Shown here: piece after piece, positions 1 to 5,270 of the stretch
Layout of the letters: each line of letters starts with the position of its first letter
Numbering within the stretch: the stretch's first letter is position 1
Assembly (NCBI GenBank): GCA_023434265.1
Contig: JAEYTA010000091.1
Location: 1-6,815, forward strand
Length of the DNA stretch: 6,815 nucleotides
Direction of reading: 5' to 3'
Source: Pseudomonadota bacterium
GTDB lineage: Bacteria; Pseudomonadota; Alphaproteobacteria; Caulobacterales; Caulobacteraceae
Notes under the pieces: model-generated
The model's input: only the letters and a program-made list of their open reading frames with translations
Told to the model about the DNA's origin: nothing
Databases searched by the model: none
Made by a program: the position numbers and the translations under genes

Positions 1-117
1 GGCCCCGGCGGCGAGGTCTCCGCCGCCGAAGCCGCCACCATCGCTCCCGCGCCGCCGCCCCCGCCGCCGCCCACCGTGACCACCGGCCCGCGCCCCTATC
101 TGTCGGAGCCCCGATGA
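1..117 (+). CDS. mrdA: C-terminal end of probable penicillin-binding protein 2 (partial)
   Basis: The window opens inside a reading frame starting at base 1 and ending at the TGA at 115-117. The 38 visible codons give a low-complexity tail: a Gly/Ala/Glu stretch, seven consecutive prolines (bases 52-72), then a short end finishing YLSEPR. No transpeptidase motif is visible, so the identification rests on position. In many Gram-negative bacteria the gene just upstream of rodA is mrdA, encoding the class B transpeptidase that crosslinks peptidoglycan made by RodA in the elongasome. The stop overlaps the rodA start as ATGA, which implies translational coupling and a shared operon. A proline-rich cytoplasmic or periplasmic tail after the transpeptidase domain is plausible but could belong to another protein. 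That this is coding sequence is fairly certain; the PBP2 name is inferred. Confidence 0.65.
   Translation, partial: GPGGEVSAAEAATIAPAPPPPPPPTVTTGPRPYLSEPR
105..108 (+). promoter_or_regulatory. Shine-Dalgarno site of rodA
   Basis: GGAG lies five bases before the ATG at 114, inside the last codons of the upstream gene. It supports 114 as the rodA start and fits coupled translation across the ATGA overlap. Confidence 0.6.
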
Positions 118-1277
118 CCGCCTCGGCCCTGACCCGTCCCGGCGAGCGCGACCGGCTGTCGACCAAGATCGGCGAGCTGGACTGGCGGCTGATCGGCCTG
201 CTGTGCCTGATCGCCGGCGTCGGCGCCGCCATGCTCTATTCGATCGCCGGCAGCAGCTGGTCGCCGTGGGCGCTCAACCACCTGATCCGCTTCGCCTTCC
301 TGCTGGTGGTCATGCTGGCCCTGGCCATGGTCCACCCGAAGTGGTGGTTCCGGGCCGCCTACCCCCTCTACGGGGTGGTGCTCGTCCTCGTGCTGATGAT
401 CGAGATCACGCCGCTGGGCTACATGCCCGCCGGCGCTGGGGCGAAGAACTGGCTCAACCTCGGTTTCACCCGCATCCAGCCGGCCGAGTTCATGAAGCTC
501 GGCCTCGTCCTCGCCCTGGCCCGCTGGTATCACAACCACACGGCCCAGGAGGCGCGGCTGTCGTGGAAGCTGCTCATCCCGGCGGGGATGATCGGCGTCC
601 CCTTCCTGCTCATCGCCAAGCAGCCCGACCTCGGCTCGGCCATGATCGTGGGCCTCACCGGCGCCGCCATCATGTTCGTGGCCGGCCTCAGCTGGCGGGT
701 CATCGCCGCCGGCCTGATCGCCGCCGTCGTCGCCATTCCGCCGTTCGTGATGTTCGGCATGCACGACTACCAGCGGAACCGGGTGCTGACCTTCCTCAAT
801 CCGGAGGCCGACCCCTCCGGCACGGGCTACAACATCATCCAGTCCAAGATCGCCCTCGGCTCCGGCGGTTTGCTCGGCAAGGGCTACGGCCTCGGCAGCC
901 AGAGCCAGCTGGAGTTCCTACCCGAGCGCCACACCGACTTCATCTTCTCCACCGTCTCCGAGGAGTTCGGCTTCGTCGGCTCGTTCACGGTGCTGGCCTG
1001 CTACGTGGCGGCCATCCTGATCGCCCTGCGCATCGCCTCGCTGGCGCACAGCCACTTCGGCCGGCTCGCGGCCGCCGGCATGACCGCCTTCTTCGCCCTG
1101 TTCGTGCTGATCAACGGGGCCATGGTCATGGGCATGGCCCCGGTCGTGGGCGTGCCGATGCCGCTGCTGTCCTACGGCGGCTCCTCGATGATGACGGTGA
1201 TGTTCGGCTTCGGTCTGGTGCTGGCCACCCGCGTCCACCGGTACGCCGAACTGCCCAAGGGCCACGGCCTGTTCTGA
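114..1277 (+). CDS. rodA: RodA, SEDS-family peptidoglycan glycosyltransferase
   Basis: The 387-residue integral membrane protein polymerises lipid II into glycan strands during lateral wall growth, paired with PBP2 and organised by MreB. Its length is usual for RodA and about ten hydrophobic segments are visible. SEDS hallmarks are present in order: WLNLG and RIQPAEFMK at about 113-128, KQPDLGSA at 169-176, NPEADPSGTGY at 229-239, FLPERHTDFIFS at 268-279 and the family signature ending VPMPLLSYGGSS at 347-358. D233 in the NPEADP loop corresponds to the aspartate shown to be essential in other RodA proteins. The N-terminus (about 25 residues) is cytoplasmic in character. The start at 114 has a GGAG site and overlaps the upstream stop by four bases. 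RodA fits better than FtsW because of the probable mrdA neighbour, the RodA-like loop sequences and the short termini. Confidence 0.96.
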   Translation: MTASALTRPGERDRLSTKIGELDWRLIGLLCLIAGVGAAMLYSIAGSSWSPWALNHLIRFAFLLVVMLALAMVHPKWWFRAAYPLYGVVLVLVLMIEITPLGYMPAGAGAKNWLNLGFTRIQPAEFMKLGLVLALARWYHNHTAQEARLSWKLLIPAGMIGVPFLLIAKQPDLGSAMIVGLTGAAIMFVAGLSWRVIAAGLIAAVVAIPPFVMFGMHDYQRNRVLTFLNPEADPSGTGYNIIQSKIALGSGGLLGKGYGLGSQSQLEFLPERHTDFIFSTVSEEFGFVGSFTVLACYVAAILIALRIASLAHSHFGRLAAAGMTAFFALFVLINGAMVMGMAPVVGVPMPLLSYGGSSMMTVMFGFGLVLATRVHRYAELPKGHGLF

Positions 1278-1305
1278 TCGCCGGTCTCGCGCGTTAGGGT
1301 CGGAC

Positions 1306-1764
1306 ATGACCCAGGCCAAAACCGATTCCGCCCTGCCGAAATTCGTGCCCGACTGGGGCGAGGAGCCCTGTCCCCAGCCCATGCTGCCGACGGCCTCGCC
1401 CGAGCAGACGGCCGCCCTCACCGACGGCGTCCGCATGCGCGAGAATCCCGCCGAATGGGCCTTCGTGCGCCTGTCCAAACTGATCGAGGATTTCGAGAAG
1501 GGGCTCGACCGCGACGAGGAGATCGCCGCCCACCTCGTCGGCGCCCCTGGCGACACGACCATGCAGATCGACGACGTCGGCTTCTGGGGCCCGGACTTCA
1601 TCCTCTTCAGCGGCAAGAACCCCGAGGGCCGCCCGGTCCGCCTGATCCAGCACTACGCCCAGATCAACGTCCTGCTCAACGCCCGCAAGAAGCCCGAGGA
1701 GCGCGAAGCCCGCCGCATCGGCTTCCAGCTCTCCGAAATGGTCCGCAGCACCAACCCGAAATAG
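1306..1764 (+). CDS. DUF6173-type small cytoplasmic protein
   Basis: The 152-residue soluble protein has no signal peptide or membrane segment. The first 35 residues are variable and proline-containing. A charged helix follows at about 50-75 (LSKLIEDFEKGLDRDEE), then a conserved-looking core with IDDVGFWGPDFILFSGKN at about 87-104 and RLIQHYAQINVLLNARKK at about 112-129. This core, an aspartate-rich strand, a GFWGPD turn and an IQHYAQ helix, matches my memory of a family of unknown function (DUF6173) common in alphaproteobacteria; I could not check this. No catalytic motif is evident. AGGG at 1296-1299 lies six bases before the ATG. The 28-base gap to rodA contains no terminator-like structure, so it is probably the last gene of the mrdA-rodA transcript. 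A link to wall growth is only suggested by that position. Confidence 0.88.
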   Translation: MTQAKTDSALPKFVPDWGEEPCPQPMLPTASPEQTAALTDGVRMRENPAEWAFVRLSKLIEDFEKGLDRDEEIAAHLVGAPGDTTMQIDDVGFWGPDFILFSGKNPEGRPVRLIQHYAQINVLLNARKKPEEREARRIGFQLSEMVRSTNPK

Positions 1765-1782
1765 CCGGGGCCCGTATCCGAC

Positions 1783-2030
1783 CTCGACGACGGCGGGCTG
1801 TGGTCGAGCGATGAAGCCGGGGCGAAGGAGAGTCCCGGGGTCCTCGGGGACAGGGGAGTGGATCCTGCCCGCTTGCTCGCCGCGCGCCGCTGGAAGCGGG
1901 CTGCTGACGTGCCCTGAAGAGGCCCGTCATGTCCGCCCCGCGTCGGGCCCGGCAACGGTCCCGGCGGAGATCCGGCTAGGCCCGAATGTCAGGGCCGCCA
2001 ACCGGAGAGCGCGTGGAAAACGGCCACGCG
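1783..2030 (+). ncRNA. Candidate structured RNA in the gene-free spacer after DUF6173
   Basis: The spacer 1765-2304 has no credible gene. Its left part folds by hand into consecutive stem-loops: 1783-1788 with 1803-1808; 1817-1823 with 1832-1838 (one G-U pair, eight-base loop); 1840-1843 with 1848-1851; 1867-1874 with 1894-1901 (eight pairs); 1905-1909 with 1925-1929; and 1932-1937 with 1963-1968. The last encloses a hairpin at 1945-1962 whose loop is the GNRA tetraloop GCAA. Further stems are 1971-1975 with 2002-2006, enclosing 1979-1983 with 1992-1996, and 2010-2016 with 2024-2030. The GNRA loop exists only in a plus-strand transcript. I compared the stretch from memory with RNase P RNA, 6S, tmRNA, SRP RNA and common riboswitches and found no match. 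It could be the 3' untranslated region of the rodA operon or an independent small RNA. Such GC-rich DNA forms stems by chance, so confidence is low. Confidence 0.25.
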
Positions 2031-2068
2031 GGGCGTCAGTCTCGTCGAACGGTAACTCTACTCACAGA

Positions 2069-2122
2069 CCGGGCGAGGCCCGGCGCCCCGCACCCCTTCC
2101 CACCCGCCTGTCGCGCAGGCGG
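2069..2122 (+). other. Two stem-loops leading into the repeat pair
   Basis: The arms CCGGGC (2069-2074) and GCCCGG (2078-2083) form a perfect six-pair hairpin with a three-base loop. The arms CCGCCTG (2104-2110) and CAGGCGG (2116-2122) form a perfect seven-pair hairpin with a five-base loop. A longer-range pairing of GGGGCG at 2030-2035 with CGCCCC at 2084-2089 is also possible. No T-run follows either hairpin, so neither is a classical intrinsic terminator. They may be part of the composite repeat element that continues to 2280. Confidence 0.4.
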
Positions 2123-2134
2123 AGCAAAGTCATG

Positions 2135-2186
2135 CCTTCTCCCCTTGGGGGAGAAGGTGTCAGGCGAAGCCTGACGGATGAGGGGG
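2135..2186 (+). repeat. REP-like palindromic unit, copy A (forward)
   Basis: The unit consists of a 23-base near-perfect palindrome (arms CCTTCTCCCC at 2135-2144 and GGGGAGAAGG at 2148-2157), then a small hairpin with arms TCAGGC (2160-2165) and GCCTGA (2169-2174) around GAA, then CGGATGAGGGGG (2175-2186). The same architecture occurs inverted at 2230-2280. As I recall, units starting CCTTCTCCCC and ending GGATGAGGGG are widespread interspersed repeats in Caulobacterales and other alphaproteobacteria. It lies between converging transcripts, where such elements can act as transcript ends or protect mRNA 3' ends. No T-tract follows. Confidence 0.8.
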
Positions 2187-2229
2187 ACGCCGGCACCACG
2201 CTCGCCGGCGCGACAGATGAACCGACCAG

Positions 2230-2280
2230 CCCCCTCATCCGACGCGCTCCGCGCGCCACCTTCTCCCCCGGGGGAGAAGG
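2230..2280 (-). repeat. REP-like palindromic unit, copy B (inverted)
   Basis: Read on the minus strand, this copy has the same order as copy A: a perfect 22-base palindrome (2259-2280), a hairpin with arms at 2251-2257 and 2241-2247, then CGGATGAGGGGG (2241-2230). The outer blocks are nearly identical to copy A while the inner hairpin has a different sequence but still pairs, which points to selection for structure. A 43-base spacer (2187-2229) separates the copies and contains its own hairpin (CGCCGGC 2188-2194 with GCCGGCG 2204-2210). The two units can also pair with each other to form one large cruciform. It begins 24 bases after the pip stop codon, so the pip transcript runs into it in its own orientation. 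Confidence 0.8.
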
Positions 2281-2304
2281 AAGCTCAGGTCTTTGACAAT
2301 CGAA

Positions 2305-3279
2305 CTATAGCCCCGCCGCCCAGTCGGTGCCGCGCACCAGGCTGTCGATGATGCCCGGTTCGCTCGAGGCGTGGCCGGCGTCGCCGATCAGGTCCAGCTT
2401 CGCCTCCGGCCAGGCCCGGTGCAGCGCCCAGGCGCTGGTCATCGGGGTGACCACGTCGAACCGGCCCTGGGCGATCCAGCACGGGATGTGGCGGATGCGC
2501 TCGACGTTCTTGAGCAGCCAGCCTTCCTCGGGGAAGAAGCCGCCGTTCATGAAGTACCAGCATTCGATGCGGGCGAAGGCGACGGCGAACTCCGGCTCGG
2601 CGAACTTCTCCGGCCGGGCGTCCGGGCCCTGCACGCTGACCGTCTCGCCCTCCCAGCTCGACCAGGCCACGGCGCAACGCTCGCGCTCCGCCCGGTCCTC
2701 GCCGGTCAGCCGCCTGTAGTAGGCGCCCATCAGGTCGTGGCGCTCGTCCTCCGGGATCGGGGCGACGAACCGCTCCCAGGCGTCCGGGAAGATGTGCGAG
2801 GCCCCGTCCTGGTAGAACCAGTGCAATTCCGGCTTCGTCAGCAGGAAGATGCCGCGCAGCACCAGGGCGGAGACGCGCTCGGGATGGGTGATGGCGTAGG
2901 CCAGCGACAGGGTCGAGCCCCAGCTGCCGCCGAACACCACCCATTTGTCGACGCCCAGCAGCTCGCGCAGCCGCTCGATGTCCTCGATCAGGGTCCAGGT
3001 GGTGTTGTCCTCCAGCGAGGCGTTCGGCCGGCTGTTGCCGCAGCCGCGCTGGTCGAACAGGATGATGCGGTATCGGGCGGGGTCGAAGTAGCGCCGCATG
3101 CCCGGATTGACCGCGCCGCCGGGGCCGCCGTGCAGCACCACCACCGGCACGCCCTGGGGGTTGCCGCACTCCTCGTACCACACCTCGTGCACGCTCCCCG
3201 TCTGCAGATAGCCGGTGGCGTAGGGTTCGATCTCGGGGAACAGGTCGCGGCGCGGGGTTTCGGGCGCGGGAAAAGCCAT
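2305..3279 (-). CDS. pip: Prolyl aminopeptidase (peptidase family S33)
   Basis: The 324-residue alpha/beta-hydrolase removes N-terminal proline from peptides in the cytoplasm. Visible family features are the oxyanion-hole motif HGGPGG at 50-55, DQRGCGNS at 76-83, the nucleophile elbow GGSWGS with Ser119, the acid Asp275 in QGRFDVVTP and the base His303 in DAGHASSEPG. The helical cap contains FARIECWYFMN at about 235-245; its glutamate is of the kind that binds the substrate amino group in known enzymes of this family. The length is normal for the proteobacterial type. I chose the ATG at 3279. An ATG at 3333 would add 18 Arg/Thr-rich residues unlike the family, and the homologous part begins with LFPEIEPYATGYL just after the chosen start. 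A clear ribosome site is lacking (only GAGACC further upstream). It is a single gene, divergent from the transporter, and its 3' end abuts the REP-like pair. Confidence 0.95.
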   Translation of the reverse strand: MAFPAPETPRRDLFPEIEPYATGYLQTGSVHEVWYEECGNPQGVPVVVLHGGPGGAVNPGMRRYFDPARYRIILFDQRGCGNSRPNASLEDNTTWTLIEDIERLRELLGVDKWVVFGGSWGSTLSLAYAITHPERVSALVLRGIFLLTKPELHWFYQDGASHIFPDAWERFVAPIPEDERHDLMGAYYRRLTGEDRAERERCAVAWSSWEGETVSVQGPDARPEKFAEPEFAVAFARIECWYFMNGGFFPEEGWLLKNVERIRHIPCWIAQGRFDVVTPMTSAWALHRAWPEAKLDLIGDAGHASSEPGIIDSLVRGTDWAAGL

Positions 3280-3386
3280 ACTCGGTCGGGTCTCTGTACG
3301 TGCCGCTCGGGCGGGGTTGGTCCGGGTCCGCAATGCGGCATGGGCGATCGAAAGCCAAGCCGCGACCCCCCACGAGGGAACGCTAG

Positions 3387-3415
3387 CCGACAGAATCCCT
3401 CCCGTCTGCTATCGG
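3387..3415 (+). promoter_or_regulatory. Candidate promoter for the MFS gene with embedded GANTC site
   Basis: GCTATC at 3408-3413 resembles the Caulobacter housekeeping -10 element (GCTANAWC). CCGACAG at 3387-3393, 14 bases upstream, resembles its -35 element (TTGACGS), with two mismatches at the start. Transcription would begin near 3419-3422, at or next to the ATG at 3422, and no purine-rich ribosome site lies before that ATG. The gene may therefore be expressed from a leaderless mRNA. GAATC (3393-3397) falls in the spacer and GACTC (3424-3428) overlaps the start codon; both are potential CcrM methylation sites. The rest of 3280-3421 holds no gene. I could not place a convincing promoter for pip there. 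Confidence 0.35.
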
Positions 3416-3421
3416 CGCGCC

Positions 3422-4585
3422 ATGACTCCCGCCGCGCGAATGGCTTTGCAGTACGTGTTGCTCTTCGGCGCCAGTGGCGTGTCCCTTCCGTTTGCAGGCC
3501 TGTGGTTCCGCGCGCAGGGGTTGAGCGGCGCCGAGATCGGGGCCCTGCTGGCGGCCCCGATGCTGGGCCGAATCGTCACCGGCCCGCTGCTCGCGGTCTG
3601 GGCCGACGGCTTCCGCACCCGTCGCGCCCCCATCGCCCTGCTCGGCCTCGTCATGGCCGTGGGCTACGGCGCCGCCGGCCTGACCGACCTGTTCGCCCTC
3701 CGCGCCCTGGGCTGGTTCGTCGGAGCCACGGCGGCGGCGGCCCTGATCCCGCTGACCGACGTCCTCACCCTGCGGCTGGCGGCCCGGCACGGCTTCACCT
3801 TCGCCCTGCCGCGCGGCTTCGGCTCGGCCGCCTTCGTCGCCGCCAACGTCGGCGTCGGGGCCCTGCTGCTGACCGTCCCCGCGGGGCTGGTGGTCGTCTG
3901 GATCACCGTGCTGGGGCTGGCCATCGCCGTCGCCGGGGCCCTGTTCCTGCCGACCGAGGCGGTGGGGGAGGGGGCGCCGCTGCGCAAGCGCGACCGCTTC
4001 CGCGGCCTCGGCCGCCTGCTCGCCGACCCGGTCTTCATGACCGCCATCTTCGCCGTCGGCGCGGTCCAGGCCGCTCATGCCTTCCAGTACGGCTTCTCGG
4101 CCCTCGTCTGGAAAGCCCAGGGGATCAGCGAGGCGGTCACCGGCCAGCTCTGGGCCTTCGGCGTGGTGGTGGAGATCGCCCTGATGTGGCTGTTCGAGCC
4201 GTGGCGCCGCCGCGCCGGTGTCGGGCCTTGGGCCCTGCTCGTGGCCGGCTGCCTCGCCGCCGTGGTGCGCTGGACGGCCATGGCCTTCGCCCCGCCGCTG
4301 TGGCTGCTGTGGCCGCTCCAGGCCCTGCACGCCCTGACCTTCGCCGCCACCTTCCTGGCCGGGGTGCAGATCGTCGAGCGCCTCGCCCCCCGTGACAGCC
4401 AGACCGCCGCCCAGACGCTCAGTTCCGTGCTCTCGGCCGGGGTGCTGATCGGCGTCGCCACCGCCGTCTCCGGCCCGCTCTACGACCGGTTCGGCGCCGG
4501 CGGCTACGCGGCCATGGCGGTCATGGCCGGCGCCGGACTGCTCGCCGCCCTGCCGTTGCGCCGCCGGCTGGCCGGCAGCGTCTAG
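3422..4585 (+). CDS. MFS transporter, HcaT/PPP-type (MFS_1-like)
   Basis: The 387-residue inner-membrane protein has about twelve hydrophobic segments in two halves joined by a charged loop around 187-195 (LRKRDRFRG). The first helix (LQYVLLFGASGVSLPFAGLW), the loop ADGFRTRRAPI at 61-71 (a variant of MFS motif A), YGFSALVWKAQGISEAVTG at 223-241 and LQALHALTFAATFLAG at 299-314 are typical of the family containing the proposed 3-phenylpropionate permease HcaT and nucleoside-permease-like proteins. It is probably proton-coupled; the substrate cannot be read from sequence. No catabolic genes lie nearby, so an aromatic-acid role is not supported by context. The frame is open upstream to a TTG at 3317, but that 35-residue extension is Arg-rich and does not look like part of the transporter. 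ATG 3422 precedes the first helix directly. The stop overlaps the convergent gene by four bases. Confidence 0.9.
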   Translation: MTPAARMALQYVLLFGASGVSLPFAGLWFRAQGLSGAEIGALLAAPMLGRIVTGPLLAVWADGFRTRRAPIALLGLVMAVGYGAAGLTDLFALRALGWFVGATAAAALIPLTDVLTLRLAARHGFTFALPRGFGSAAFVAANVGVGALLLTVPAGLVVVWITVLGLAIAVAGALFLPTEAVGEGAPLRKRDRFRGLGRLLADPVFMTAIFAVGAVQAAHAFQYGFSALVWKAQGISEAVTGQLWAFGVVVEIALMWLFEPWRRRAGVGPWALLVAGCLAAVVRWTAMAFAPPLWLLWPLQALHALTFAATFLAGVQIVERLAPRDSQTAAQTLSSVLSAGVLIGVATAVSGPLYDRFGAGGYAAMAVMAGAGLLAALPLRRRLAGSV

Positions 4586-5178
4586 ACGGCACGGGAGCGC
4601 GGCAGCGGCGAAAGGTGACGGGCGATCGCCTGGGCCGCGACCTTCACCGCCCGCTGCATGGTCGCGTCGGCCGCGTCGGCCGGCACGCGAAGCAGCGCCA
4701 CCGCCGGCGCGTCGGTCCCGTCGGGCAGTTCCGAGAGCGCCCGATACAGCAGCTGGCTGCCGGCGTCGTCCTCGGCCTCGGAGGTCGCCCGGGCCGGCAG
4801 TCCGGCCTCGCGCAGGGCCCGCACCATCTCGGCCGCCGGGGCGGTGGCGCGGACCACGCCCGGACGGTCGCCGTCCAGCTGCCTCACCCCGTCGCGGGTG
4901 CGGTTTTCAGCCCGGATCTGCAGCAGCACCTCGTCGCCCCGCCCGGTCCGCCCGACCAGCAGCAGCCCGCGGCAACGCCAGTCCGCCAGCCGCTCGGACA
5001 GGGCGCCGGCCAGCGTCTCCGGGTCGGCGGCGGGCAAGGGATCGGTCCGGGCGCCCGTGGGGCTCCACGGATCGCCCGACAGGTCCTCGATCGGGTCCCA
5101 GCCGGTCTCGTCCGGCGACCAGGCGCAGATCACCAGCGAGGGGCGGGTGTCCGGACTGCCCTCTCGTGCATCGACCAT
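4582..5178 (-). CDS. Pyroglutamyl peptidase (C15)-like protein lacking the catalytic triad
   Basis: The 198-residue soluble protein is of the usual length for pyrrolidone-carboxylate peptidase, an enzyme that removes N-terminal pyroglutamate. By eye it follows that fold throughout: strand LVICAWSP at 15-22 in place of the VTGFGPF start, WDPIEDL at 27-33, GLLLVGRTGRGDEVLLQIRAEN at about 71-92, an AAEMVRALREAGLPARATSE segment at 115-134, DDAGSQLLYRALS at 137-149, VALLRVP at 160-166 and a final amphipathic helix. The family's catalytic Glu, Cys and His appear replaced by Gln87, Leu144 and Arg164, so it is probably not a peptidase. Only Cys18 and Cys69 are present. I chose ATG 5178; a GTG at 5220 would add 14 residues with codons (CGA, AAA, GGA, TCA) atypical for this genome. 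It lies downstream of the coiled-coil gene on the same strand, 92 bases away. Homology is inferred by motif reading, without alignment. Confidence 0.8.
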   Translation of the reverse strand: MVDAREGSPDTRPSLVICAWSPDETGWDPIEDLSGDPWSPTGARTDPLPAADPETLAGALSERLADWRCRGLLLVGRTGRGDEVLLQIRAENRTRDGVRQLDGDRPGVVRATAPAAEMVRALREAGLPARATSEAEDDAGSQLLYRALSELPDGTDAPAVALLRVPADAADATMQRAVKVAAQAIARHLSPLPRSRAV

Positions 5179-5223
5179 GGCCGGTGATCCGTACGACGTT
5201 TTCGTGACAGGCGATCGCACCGT

Positions 5224-5242
5224 GCGGGCGTCTCCCGCCCGC
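5224..5242. other. Stem-loop between the coiled-coil gene and the C15-like gene
   Basis: GCGGGCG (5224-5230) pairs perfectly with CGCCCGC (5236-5242) around a five-base loop. It lies 28 bases after the stop of the upstream minus-strand gene and 45 bases before the next start. On the minus strand the loop and adjoining stem read GGGAG, a ribosome-site-like sequence about 11 bases before a possible GTG start at 5220. No T-run follows, so it is a weak attenuator, processing site or terminator candidate. Confidence 0.4.
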
Positions 5243-5270
5243 CGTCAACCTGAAACCGCCGCCTTGCGGG

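Noticed and set aside
96..764. Minus-strand frame opposite the start of rodA
   Set aside because: It is rich in His, Asp and Glu as expected from the reverse of membrane-protein codons in GC-rich DNA, while rodA itself is unmistakable.
1817..1860. Resemblance to the conserved 5' core of RNase P RNA (GAGGAAAGUCC-like)
   Set aside because: The sequence reads GAAGGAGAGUCCC, and the other conserved regions of RNase P RNA (the ACAGAA and UAGAU-type elements) are not found downstream.
2135..2280. Classical intrinsic terminators at the palindromes
   Set aside because: The stems are strong, but no T-run follows on either strand, so they are listed as repeats that may still mark transcript ends.
2135..2280. 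Transposon ends or a miniature inverted-repeat element
   Set aside because: No target-site duplication was found by eye and no transposase is in the window; the unit structure fits REP-type repeats better.
1811..2296. A 161-codon open frame across the spacer after DUF6173
   Set aside because: Its translation is Arg/Pro/Gly-rich with no family resemblance, and its C-terminal half is a reading of the palindromic repeats (PSPLGGEG-type strings), a common false gene in such genomes.
2293..2309. TTGACA followed by CTATAG after the repeat pair, resembling a promoter
   Set aside because: The spacing between the two boxes is about 6-8 bases, far too short, and the sequence sits at the 3' end of pip with no plus-strand gene downstream.
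2371..4395. A 674-codon plus-strand frame running through pip and the transporter
   Set aside because: It is the antisense and out-of-frame shadow of two genes with clear families. High GC content removes stop codons, and the translation is low-complexity Arg/Pro/Ala.
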